DNA from: Lachnospiraceae bacterium
GTDB lineage: Bacteria > Bacillota > Clostridia > Lachnospirales > Lachnospiraceae
NCBI GenBank assembly: GCA_015057455.1
Contig: SVEH01000003.1
Span: 1-64,000, forward strand
DNA length: 64,000 nucleotides
Direction: 5' to 3'
The position numbers and the translations under genes were made by a program. The number at the start of each line of letters is the position of its first letter. The stretch's first letter is position 1. Shown here in pieces: positions 9,041-16,693 of this stretch. Under the pieces are notes generated by a model. It made no database searches, had not been told where the DNA came from, and was given only the letters and a program-made list of their open reading frames with translations.

Positions 9041-10459
9041 ATGTATAATATAATGTCTGCTAAAGCAGAAGAATTTATAGATGATAGCGAAATTCTATCC
9101 TCTATAGAATATGGAAAAGAAAACAAATCTAATAGAGAATTAATAAAATCAATTCTTAATAAAGCAAGAGAATTTAAAGGACTATCACATCGTGAAGCTA
9201 TAGTTTTACTTGAATGTGATCAAGAAGATTTAAATGCTGAAATCACTGCTCTTTCAATGGAAATAAAAGAAAAATTTTATGGCAATCGTATCGTTATGTT
9301 TGCACCTATATATTTATCAAATTATTGCGTAAACAACTGCACATATTGCCCATTTCACTATAAAAACAAGACAATTCCACGTAAGAAACTTACTCAAGAA
9401 GAAATTAAACAAGAAGTTATTGCACTTCAAGATATGGGACATAAAAGACTTGCTCTTGAATCAGGTGAAGATCCTGTAAACAACCCAATTGAATATATAC
9501 TTGAAAGTATTAATACTATTTATAATATAAAACACAAAAATGGTGCTATCAGACGTGTTAATGTTAACATTGCTGCTACTACTGTTGAAAATTATCGTAA
9601 GCTTAAAGAAGCTGAAATAGGCACTTATATCCTATTCCAAGAAACTTATAATAAAAAAGCTTATGAGGAACTTCATCCAAGTGGACCAAAAGCTAACTAT
9701 GCATACCATACAGAAGCTATGGACAGAGCTATGGAAGGTGGTATTGATGATGTAGGAATTGGTGTACTATTTGGACTTGAATTATATCGTTATGATTTTG
9801 TAGGATTACTTATGCACGCAGAACATCTTGAAGCATACAAAGGTGTTGGACCACATACTATTTCTGTTCCTCGTATAAGACCTGCAGAAGATATTAATTT
9901 AGATGAATTCACTAATGCTATATCAGATGAAATATTTGAAAAAATTGTTTCTATCTTAAGAATAGCTGTTCCTTATACAGGAATTATCGTATCAACTCGT
10001 GAATCAAAAAAGGTTAGAGAAAATGTTCTTAAACTTGGTGTGTCACAATTAAGCGGTGGTTCAAAAACTGATGTAGGTGGATATTCTGTTTATGCTGAAG
10101 AGGAAGATGAATCTGCTCAATTTGATATAGAGGATACTCGTACTCTTGACGAGGTTGTTAACTGGCTTGTTTCTCTAGGATATATACCAAGTTTCTGTAC
10201 AGCATGCTATCGTGAGGGTAGAACTGGTGATAGATTTATGAAACTTGTTAAATCTGGCCAAATAGCTAACTGTTGCCAACCAAATGCACTTATCACATTA
10301 AAAGAATACTTATGTGATTATGCATCTGAAGATACTAAGAAAAAGGGTATTGAACTTATTAAAACTGAATTAGAAAAAGTAACTAATCCAAAAGTTAAAG
10401 AAACTGCAGCTAAATTTATCTCCCAAATCGAAAACGGAGAACGCGATTTTAGATTTTAA
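9041..10459 (+). CDS. hydG: [FeFe]-hydrogenase maturase HydG (radical SAM, tyrosine lyase)
   Basis: A 472-residue radical SAM enzyme that cleaves tyrosine to supply CO and cyanide for the hydrogenase H-cluster. The radical SAM motif C-x3-C-x2-C appears as CVNNCTYC near residue 95. The C terminus holds the second, HydG-specific cluster, with CTAC near 385 and CC near 410, which separates it from ThiH. GGAGGG ahead of the ATG at 9041 fixes the start; a TTG at 9008 opens the frame but lacks a ribosome binding site. No hydE, hydF or hydrogenase gene is in the window. The gene ends at a giant terminator-like element. Confidence 0.92.
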   Translation: MYNIMSAKAEEFIDDSEILSSIEYGKENKSNRELIKSILNKAREFKGLSHREAIVLLECDQEDLNAEITALSMEIKEKFYGNRIVMFAPIYLSNYCVNNCTYCPFHYKNKTIPRKKLTQEEIKQEVIALQDMGHKRLALESGEDPVNNPIEYILESINTIYNIKHKNGAIRRVNVNIAATTVENYRKLKEAEIGTYILFQETYNKKAYEELHPSGPKANYAYHTEAMDRAMEGGIDDVGIGVLFGLELYRYDFVGLLMHAEHLEAYKGVGPHTISVPRIRPAEDINLDEFTNAISDEIFEKIVSILRIAVPYTGIIVSTRESKKVRENVLKLGVSQLSGGSKTDVGGYSVYAEEEDESAQFDIEDTRTLDEVVNWLVSLGYIPSFCTACYREGRTGDRFMKLVKSGQIANCCQPNALITLKEYLCDYASEDTKKKGIELIKTELEKVTNPKVKETAAKFISQIENGERDFRF

Positions 10460-10492
10460 GGGTTGCCTTTCTAGTTTTGCTTTGCTAGTTAC

Positions 10493-10653
10493 GAAATAAG
10501 AGAAGATATAGTTATTTTTGCTCACGCTCTCGCTCCATTGCGTTGCCTAAGGGTACTAAGCTCCCTTATCGATAATGATGTCTCATTATCTCAAGCTCGC
10601 TAAGGACCCAGGCACGCAAATCCCGCAAAAATAACTATATCTTCTCTTATTTC
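10493..10653. repeat. Long inverted-repeat element E1 with TTAGTAC core
   Basis: Arms at 10493-10521 and 10625-10653 are a perfect 29-bp inverted repeat around a core of about 103 nt. On the minus strand the core reads CCTTAGCGAGC, then the perfect 8-bp hairpin GATAATGA/TCATTATC, then GAGCTTAGTACCCTTAGG, then a small GC-GAGA-GC hairpin. The element separates the convergent ends of hydG and the gene at 10756, so it probably acts as a two-way terminator. It has the same plan as 21340-21584. Confidence 0.85.
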
Positions 10654-10755
10654 TTACCCTAATTAATGTTTTACTTGAAATTAATTATTCTCTTAGCCTT
10701 TTTATGAATATTGCTTAATAATAATAATAATAATTGTTTCTTCTAAATACGTATA

Positions 10756-11496
10756 TTAATACTTAACTGTATAAATATATGCATTTCCTTTTTTTCCAAC
10801 TCTTTTTATTACACCTACATAATTTAATATATTTAGTGCGGTACACGCCCTTTGTTGTGGTAATTTTGTTATTTTGGCGTAATCTTTTGTGGTAAATTGT
10901 TCTGGTAGTTCTATTGGCACTAATTGCATATAATCTTCTATACATTCTATATTTATTTCTGTTTCTATTTTTAATGGAATTCTATCATATCTTACAGAAC
11001 CTTTTTTCTTATCTTTGCTCCATCCATTCAATAGTCTGTATTCCTCTATATCTATTAGAACTAATTTTAGTTTTAGATTTGGATGCTTTAAATATTGTTT
11101 AATTCTATATAGTTCTTTAAATGCTAAATATTCTGTCCCCTTTTTTGGCGATTTTCTTCTACTTTCTACTTCTTTTGTATCCTTATTTATCCAATTAAGC
11201 CATTTTATATGCGGAATTGGATATATTATAGTTACTTCATATTCTTGTAGAAAATATTCTAGCTTACTTCTCATCGTATTAAATGCTGCTGTTTGAATTT
11301 CTTTTATTTTCCCATCTTTATATATATCTGCAACATAATTTCCTATTATAACTTCATGATAATCTATATCCGGTTCATAGTAATGTTTCAATACAGAATG
11401 AACTGTTTTCTCACTAAGTGTCCCAATTCCCATTTTTATCTTATCATTAGCGCATATTCTATCTCTAACATCTTCAAATCTATTATTATCTATCAT
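10756..11496 (-). CDS. Putative PD-(D/E)XK-like nuclease-fold protein with C-terminal winged helix
   Basis: A 246-residue protein that I do not recognise as a named family. Residues 47-68 read HE, eight residues, then D57 followed by E66-I-Q68. This spacing of an acidic residue, another acidic residue and a polar residue resembles the PD-(D/E)XK nuclease core, but with Q in place of K. The middle is rich in Lys and has aromatic motifs (IPHIKWLNWINK). The last 60 residues look like a winged helix (TTKDYAKITKLPQQRACTAL, then a basic wing). The ATG at 11496 is chosen; a TTG at 11520 would add eight residues. It stands alone between two terminator elements. The enzymatic role is speculative. Confidence 0.6.
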   Translation of the reverse strand: MIDNNRFEDVRDRICANDKIKMGIGTLSEKTVHSVLKHYYEPDIDYHEVIIGNYVADIYKDGKIKEIQTAAFNTMRSKLEYFLQEYEVTIIYPIPHIKWLNWINKDTKEVESRRKSPKKGTEYLAFKELYRIKQYLKHPNLKLKLVLIDIEEYRLLNGWSKDKKKGSVRYDRIPLKIETEINIECIEDYMQLVPIELPEQFTTKDYAKITKLPQQRACTALNILNYVGVIKRVGKKGNAYIYTVKY

Positions 11497-11621
11497 AAAT
11501 AACTCTCTTTTCTCCACCAAAATTATATTTTACATGTAATTATTTCACTATATCATTATAACATCATTTCCATTACTTAATGAATACCTTACTTACATTT
11601 TCTAATCCCACTTTGGCCTAC

Positions 11622-11664
11622 AAAAAAAGTATAAGATATGAATATTATATCTTATACTTTTTTT
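11622..11664. terminator. Strong two-way terminator hairpin
   Basis: An A-run plus GTATAAGATAT at 11622-11639 pairs perfectly with ATATCTTATAC plus a T-run at 11647-11664. It serves the minus-strand gene at 11698 and lies upstream of the gene at 11496. Confidence 0.85.
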
Positions 11665-11697
11665 ATCTCTAAATAGCAATGTAAAACACTGCAACCC

Positions 11698-13440
11698 TTA
11701 TTTCTTTGTATATGTTTTATAAGTTGCTGAATATGCACCTGTTCTTGTGCCTCTACATGCTCTTACTTTGTAGTGATATGTACTATTCTTTGCTAAACCA
11801 GTCTTTGTAAATGATGTAGTTCTTGTATTTCCAACATATACATATTTTTTAGTTTTTGCATTGTACTGTACTATTTGATAATATGTAGCTCCAGGAACTT
11901 TTGTCCAACTAAGTTTTATTGCTTTACTTGTTCTAGCTGATGTTTTAACACCTGTTACTGTAGCTAAATTTATATTAAATTTCTTAGTTAATGTACCTTC
12001 ATAATTACCTTTACCTTTTATAGCAACTGTCCCTTGACCTAATGCTCTATTATTACTATATGTTAATGTATAATCAGTTCCTACTGTTAAAGTGTAATCA
12101 CCATATTTTACTACTACCTTTGGTTTTAAATCTTTTCCTGAATAGTACGCATTAGCAACTGATGCCTTACATTCTGTTATTTTCCTCATTGAGCACACTG
12201 TATTTGCTGCAAAATAACTACTAGTACTTAACACTTGAGTTTGACTGCAATTAAATAATGCTCCCTTTTCACTTGGTTTTGTTTTTATTTGATAAACTAT
12301 TCTATCATTTATCATTCCTAAACCATATATATAGCCTTTTGAAGTACTTGGGCTTACAGCCACATATGCTTTCTTAGCATCAGGATCTAATCTATATATT
12401 TTAGATTTTGTATTAAAATATAGTTTATCATTTTGTACTCTAAATGTAGCAAAATATCCTTTATAGTAATAACTTGGATTACTAATTACGTTCCATTTTT
12501 TATCTGGTAAATCCATAATTACTGATGTATTATTTGTATTCAAATTCCATTTACATATTTTTCCTGAACTATTTACATAATACCAATATCCTTCATAATA
12601 TGTAAATGCACTTGTTACATTTCTCCAAAAATAATTATCATATTTTTTATTCTTTGCAGGATACTCTGATGTATCATATCCTGAATAATCTAATTCTTTT
12701 AATTTTGCATCACTTACTAGAAAATACTCATGTTCTACTTTTCCTGCAGTATCATAAACTGGATCATCCCATGTTGTATCAATATGATAATATGAGCCAT
12801 CAAGTTTAACAACATTCCATGCATGATTCATAGTATCACTAGTAATCATATGTGACTCTATTCCTAATTTGCCCATTATATATTTAAAGGCAAGAGCAAA
12901 TCCCTGACATACACCTGTTTTATTAACTAAAACACCAATTGCTGTATAATGTTCATCTGCAAGAGCATCTTTATTGCCATTTGCATATTTTAAATATGAA
13001 TCATAATCATAACTAATATTGCTTACAAAATACTCATGAACATACAATATCTTACCTAAATTATTCATACCTTTAACTGCATTTACAATTTTAGCAACCT
13101 CTGCATCAAACTTACTATAAAAAGTTTTAACTTGTTCTGGTGTATACCTATAAACAAATCTTAACTGAGTAATCTTACCCTCTGCTGGTGTATATGCTTT
13201 CCATTCTGCGATAAATAAATATGGATTGTCATAATACACATCATAATAATAGTCATATATATTACTCTCTTTTATATCATATTCTGATACATCTATATAC
13301 TCTTTACGAGCTAAAATACCTTGTGTAACTGCCTCTTTAAATCCCTCTTTATCTTCAGCAGCATAAGCATCCATGTCCCCCAACATAATAAATGCCAATA
13401 TCAAACAGAACCCAACTACTACTCTCCTCATCTTCATCAT
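11698..13440 (-). CDS. Secreted transglutaminase-like protein with C-terminal fibronectin III domain
   Basis: A 580-residue exported protein. Residues 1-28 are a signal peptide ending in DAYAAED. The transglutaminase/protease core has the full catalytic triad: Cys in GVCQGFA near residue 177, His in NHAWNVV near 208 and Asp in HIDTTWDDP near 221. Residues 260-420 resemble beta-propeller or cell-surface repeats. The C-terminal 90 residues form a fibronectin type III domain (IKLSWTKVPGATYYQI). Such proteins crosslink or cleave at the cell surface; the substrate is unknown. GGAGG precedes the start. The core resembles that of the second transglutaminase at 26976. Confidence 0.85.
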   Translation of the reverse strand: MMKMRRVVVGFCLILAFIMLGDMDAYAAEDKEGFKEAVTQGILARKEYIDVSEYDIKESNIYDYYYDVYYDNPYLFIAEWKAYTPAEGKITQLRFVYRYTPEQVKTFYSKFDAEVAKIVNAVKGMNNLGKILYVHEYFVSNISYDYDSYLKYANGNKDALADEHYTAIGVLVNKTGVCQGFALAFKYIMGKLGIESHMITSDTMNHAWNVVKLDGSYYHIDTTWDDPVYDTAGKVEHEYFLVSDAKLKELDYSGYDTSEYPAKNKKYDNYFWRNVTSAFTYYEGYWYYVNSSGKICKWNLNTNNTSVIMDLPDKKWNVISNPSYYYKGYFATFRVQNDKLYFNTKSKIYRLDPDAKKAYVAVSPSTSKGYIYGLGMINDRIVYQIKTKPSEKGALFNCSQTQVLSTSSYFAANTVCSMRKITECKASVANAYYSGKDLKPKVVVKYGDYTLTVGTDYTLTYSNNRALGQGTVAIKGKGNYEGTLTKKFNINLATVTGVKTSARTSKAIKLSWTKVPGATYYQIVQYNAKTKKYVYVGNTRTTSFTKTGLAKNSTYHYKVRACRGTRTGAYSATYKTYTKK

Positions 13441-13694
13441 AAAAATCCTCCATTCCGAACCGTTTACCCCCGAGTTTGCGTAGTTTTAGCACTTCTACAA
13501 TATATGCCCCACTCATAAAACATATAATATTATTAGCTAAAAATACTAGTTATTCCTCTTATAAACGTATAGCAAATAGTTTTCCTTCTGTTTATAGATA
13601 TATCTGAATATTGATAATTATTAATTTATTAAGTTTTCCCTTAAAAAGTGCATAATAATAGCACTCCGACATACTTTAATTTTAACATTATATA
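13441..13694. other. Intergenic leader of the transglutaminase gene
   Basis: AT-rich region upstream of the minus-strand transglutaminase. The part next to the gene (13455-13490) is a GC-rich island reading, on the minus strand, ACGCAAACTCGGGGG then TAAACGGTTCGG. This faintly resembles the 3' half of a cyclic-di-GMP-I riboswitch, but the 5' half was not found. No gene is visible. Confidence 0.4.
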
Positions 13695-13722
13695 GGACTT
13701 TATTCAATAAAGAATAAAGTCC
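13695..13722 (-). terminator. Hairpin terminator after cotJC
   Basis: GGACTTTATTC pairs with GAATAAAGTCC around a 6-base loop, 33 bp after the cotJC stop. The T-run is weak. Confidence 0.6.
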
Positions 13723-13754
13723 CAAATATTAGTTTTACTTATATAATCATTAAT

Positions 13755-14414
13755 TTATTTGTATAATGTTTTCTTTACATTTAAATTATTACAAGACTTA
13801 TGACAATTCTTATCTTTTTTAACATCAAATGCTGGATTAAAGGCATAAAAGTTCTTACTATCTAGCTTATCTTGAACTATTCTAAGAGCCTCACCAAATC
13901 TTTGATAATGCACTATTTCTCTAGCTCTTAAAAATTTAATAACATCTCTTATTTCACAATCACCTACTAATCTTAGTATATTATCATAAGTTGTTCTTGC
14001 TTTTTGTTCTGCAGCTAAGTCCTCATGCAAATCAGTAATTGGATCCCCTTTAGATTGGAAAAATGTTGCTGTAAATGGCACTCCACCTGCTGCTTGTGGC
14101 CATAATCCAACTGTGTGGTCCACATAATAATCAGCAAATCCACCATCTATAATTTCTTGTGGTGTTAATTTATCAGTTAATTGATGAACAATAGCACTTA
14201 TCATCTCCATGTGAGCTAGTTCTTCCGTACCGATGTCTGTTAATGTTGCCATTACTTCCTTATATGGCATAGCATATCTTTGAGATAAATATCTCATAGA
14301 TGCCGCAAGTTCTCCATCTGGCCCACCAAATTGACTCATTATAACCTTTGCCAATTTAGGATTATTCTCCTTAATATTTACCGGATACTGTAATCTTTTT
14401 TCATAATTCCACAT
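13755..14414 (-). CDS. cotJC: Spore coat protein CotJC, manganese-catalase family
   Basis: A 219-residue ferritin-like coat protein. It opens MWNYEKRLQYPVNIK and contains QFGGPDGELAASMRYLSQRY and DIGTEELAHMEM, the metal-ligand regions of the CotJC/Mn-catalase family. CotJC proteins are placed in the inner spore coat and may detoxify peroxide. It is longer than the typical 189 residues because of a tail of about 30 residues ending in a Cys- and Lys-rich stretch. It is the third gene of cotJA-cotJB-cotJC and begins 3 bp after the cotJB stop. Confidence 0.93.
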   Translation of the reverse strand: MWNYEKRLQYPVNIKENNPKLAKVIMSQFGGPDGELAASMRYLSQRYAMPYKEVMATLTDIGTEELAHMEMISAIVHQLTDKLTPQEIIDGGFADYYVDHTVGLWPQAAGGVPFTATFFQSKGDPITDLHEDLAAEQKARTTYDNILRLVGDCEIRDVIKFLRAREIVHYQRFGEALRIVQDKLDSKNFYAFNPAFDVKKDKNCHKSCNNLNVKKTLYK

Positions 14415-14417
14415 ATG

Positions 14418-14981
14418 CTAACATCCTCCTTCCCATGGCCATGGTTTTTCAATCCAACTCCACTGATTACATACATCTACATCATAAGCACTTAATGGAC
14501 CATATTCTCTTGTATACTCCATCCATGCTACTTTTCTTATTTTTTTATACTCTTCATAAGCCTTTAATGCTCCTACATCACAAGGATGCGTATCCAAAAA
14601 TAGTTTAATATCATCGAGAGCAAAACTAGCTTGCGTAATTATTTCCATTAATTCATATTTGTCAGAACATCCTTTATTACAATTAACTAAATTATCACAA
14701 GTTCTATCGCAATTATTTACTATATTATTATTGCAACCTTTATCACAATTACTTACCATATTATTACAACCTTTATGGCAATTACTTACTACATTATTAT
14801 TGCAACCTTTATCACAATTACTTACCATATTATTATTACAATCTTTATCGCAATTATTTACTACATTATTATTACAACTTTTATTACAATTACTTAAATT
14901 ACAATTATTAAATCTACTACTTACATTATTTGAATAATTATTAAGACCATTGTTTACATTTCTACAATTAGTTTGAATCAT
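14418..14981 (-). CDS. cotJB: Spore coat protein CotJB with a Cys/Asn-repeat N-terminal extension
   Basis: A 187-residue protein. The last 80 residues are an ordinary CotJB (LMEIITQASFALDDIKLFLD through WPWEGGC). The first 100 or so residues are an added repeat: seven C-x3-C units such as NCDKGC joined by NNNxVS linkers. Ordinary CotJB has only the C-terminal part. The ATG at 14981 is chosen because GGGGAGG lies upstream inside cotJA, giving a 1-bp gap after the cotJA stop; an upstream ATG at 15011 has no ribosome binding site. The extension suggests disulphide crosslinking in the coat; that is inference. Confidence 0.88.
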   Translation of the reverse strand: MIQTNCRNVNNGLNNYSNNVSSRFNNCNLSNCNKSCNNNVVNNCDKDCNNNMVSNCDKGCNNNVVSNCHKGCNNMVSNCDKGCNNNIVNNCDRTCDNLVNCNKGCSDKYELMEIITQASFALDDIKLFLDTHPCDVGALKAYEEYKKIRKVAWMEYTREYGPLSAYDVDVCNQWSWIEKPWPWEGGC

Positions 14982-14982
14982 A

Positions 14983-15186
14983 TTATCTATTACCTCCCCT
15001 TTGTAATCCATAGAAAGGAAATACTAAATCACAAAAAATTGTTCCATAACCTATTCCTTCCTTTGAATTCATAACATTTTTCCATTCTTGCCATGGTACA
15101 TATGCCATACCCAAGGGATATTTTTCTACACAGCTAGTATTATCACATGTTTTATTAAAATTTATATTTGAATTATAGCAGCTCAT
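14983..15186 (-). CDS. cotJA: Spore coat-associated protein CotJA
   Basis: A 67-residue protein containing the CotJA core LGMAYVPWQEWKNV, followed by EGIGYGTIFCDLVFPFYG. It is the first gene of the cotJ operon, thought to assemble with CotJB and CotJC in the spore coat. TTGGAGGATATA precedes the ATG at 15186; the in-frame TTG at 15198 lies inside the ribosome binding site and is rejected. About 30 bp upstream, CATATT and CATAAGAT resemble a sporulation (sigma E) promoter, with 11 bp spacing that is short for that factor. Confidence 0.9.
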   Translation of the reverse strand: MSCYNSNINFNKTCDNTSCVEKYPLGMAYVPWQEWKNVMNSKEGIGYGTIFCDLVFPFYGLQRGGNR

Positions 15187-15450
15187 TATATCCTCCAAAA
15201 TTTGTTTACTTTATCTTATGTTAAGGATATAAATATGTGACTTTATTCTATTTAAAAATATACAAGCAATCGCCAAATTATATAAAATTTCTATATTTAT
15301 ATTATAAATATGAAAAAAGTTATAATAAGTAAAAAAAAAGTGTGCATTTTAAAACTTTATATGATATAATATCTTACGTTAGGCGAATTTTACGCTAAAA
15401 AAGCGTATTTCCTTATAGATTATTAGTATTTATGGAAGAATTTTGAAGGG

Positions 15451-16050
15451 ATGTGTAGTTTCTTGAAGAAATTAATTTTAGTAACGTCACCACCTGCATG
15501 TGGTAAAACTTTTGTTTCAAAACAAATATCTAAAGCATTAGACCATATTGTATATCTTGATAAAGACACTCTTATTGGGTTATCAAAGCAGATTTTTGTT
15601 GTGGCTAATGAAGAATATAACAGAAGTTCTGACTTTTTCGAAGAACATATACGTAATTATGAATATGAGGTTATTGTTGAATTAGCATTAGAAGCTCTTG
15701 ACTATGATAGCAAGGTTTTAATTAACGCTCCATTTACAAGAGAACTTCGTGATAAAGAATATATGCATAATTTAAAGAAGAAACTTATGAAAAAAGGTGC
15801 TGAACTTGTAGTTATTTGGGTTGAAACTGATATTGAAGTATGTCATCAACGTATGATAGCTAGAGCATCTGATAGAGATACATGGAAGTTAGATAATTGG
15901 GATGAATATATTGCAGGATGTAATTTTGAACGTCCAGAAGAAATTAACGATCCATCATGTGTAGATGATATCTTAATATTTAAGAATTCTTCTCAAGAAG
16001 AATTTAACGCTTCTATCCATGACATCGTAGACAAATTAAACGACAACTAG
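15451..16050 (+). CDS. P-loop kinase-like protein of unknown substrate
   Basis: A 199-residue cytoplasmic protein with a Walker A motif SPPACGKT near residues 13-20, an early YLDKDTL that resembles the substrate-binding aspartate of small-molecule kinases, and a lid region DIEVCHQRMIARASDRD. The layout is that of AAA_33/zeta-like or shikimate-kinase-like enzymes. The substrate cannot be read from sequence. The ATG at 15451 lies right after GAAGGG, too close for ideal spacing, so a TTG at 15463 is a plausible alternative. It is monocistronic with a terminator. Confidence 0.7.
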   Translation: MCSFLKKLILVTSPPACGKTFVSKQISKALDHIVYLDKDTLIGLSKQIFVVANEEYNRSSDFFEEHIRNYEYEVIVELALEALDYDSKVLINAPFTRELRDKEYMHNLKKKLMKKGAELVVIWVETDIEVCHQRMIARASDRDTWKLDNWDEYIAGCNFERPEEINDPSCVDDILIFKNSSQEEFNASIHDIVDKLNDN

Positions 16051-16106
16051 AATATTGATTGACTTAGGTCTGAGATAACTAGTTACAAAATACAATATAT
16101 ATTTGA

Positions 16107-16134
16107 AAAAAGAGCCGTATACGGCTCTTTTTCT
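16107..16134 (+). terminator. Rho-independent terminator of the kinase gene
   Basis: AAGAGCCGTATACGGCTCTT is a perfect palindrome preceded by A and followed by T residues. Confidence 0.85.
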
Positions 16135-16215
16135 GTATTCTTATACTTAAATGTGATGTTTATTTTATATTGCCTGTTTTCAATATTAAATTTATATTGC
16201 TACTCTCCTACTCAC

Positions 16216-16262
16216 ACACAATATATAGATATAACTCCCCCACTATATAGTATATAATGTGT
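16216..16262 (+). promoter_or_regulatory. First NrdR-like box pair upstream of nrdD
   Basis: ACACAATATATAGATA (16216-16231) and ATAGTATATAATGTGT (16247-16262) both match the NrdR box ACACWATATATWGTGT well. Their starts are exactly 31 bp apart, the spacing typical of NrdR pairs. NrdR represses ribonucleotide reductase genes. Confidence 0.65.
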
Positions 16263-16274
16263 ACATTTTTAAAA

Positions 16275-16389
16275 TGTGGATAATAAAGTTTATACTCTTT
16301 TTTCTTGTGGGGATAAAATAGGACTACAGACCTAATTTCGCCCTATATTTATAACTTTTAATAATATATATATCTAAAAGTTATCCACA
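16275..16389. promoter_or_regulatory. Two perfect DnaA boxes in the nrdD upstream region
   Basis: TGTGGATAA at 16275-16283 is a perfect DnaA box on the minus strand and TTATCCACA at 16381-16389 a perfect box on the plus strand. They lie between the two NrdR-like pairs. DnaA control of ribonucleotide reductase genes is known in other bacteria. Confidence 0.6.
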
Positions 16390-16427
16390 TTTTCCAAAAA
16401 TTTCAATTCACAATACAATTATCCATT

Positions 16428-16474
16428 GTACAATATCTATGGTTTTCCATTTCTCAAAGCACAATATTTAGTAG
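16428..16474 (+). promoter_or_regulatory. Second NrdR-like box pair overlapping the nrdD promoter
   Basis: GTACAATATCTATGGT (16428-16443) and GCACAATATTTAGTAG (16459-16474) have the NrdR core CAATAT and are again exactly 31 bp apart. The second box overlaps the -35 of the promoter at 16472-16500, a position suited to repression. Confidence 0.65.
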
Positions 16475-16500
16475 ACAAAACCCAAATATGGTGCTATAAT
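16472..16500 (+). promoter_or_regulatory. nrdD promoter
   Basis: TAGACA, 17 bp, TATAAT is a good vegetative promoter. It lies about 190 bp ahead of nrdD, leaving a long AT-rich untranslated leader with no recognised structure. Confidence 0.65.
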
Positions 16501-16693
16501 AATTAAAGAGAAGAGGTATTTACATTTTTTTCCATTTATAAGTTGTACTTAAGCTATTTTTTTACTTCTTCTTTATTTATGTAAAGATGTATAGTCTTTT
16601 ATAAATATTTATTTACGGCTTAATAATGCCATATTTATTATAAATATATACATTAGATAATTAACATTATATAGGAATAAGGAGATTAAAACT

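Noticed and set aside
13441..13500. Cyclic-di-GMP-I riboswitch
   Set aside because: Only a loose match to one half; the GGCAAAC half is missing.
14659..14937. Leu/Gln/Thr-rich frame on the plus strand
   Set aside because: Antisense shadow of the CotJB Cys/Asn repeats.
15187..15450. Confident sigma E promoter of cotJ
   Set aside because: The motif spacing is short, so it is mentioned only in the cotJA entry.
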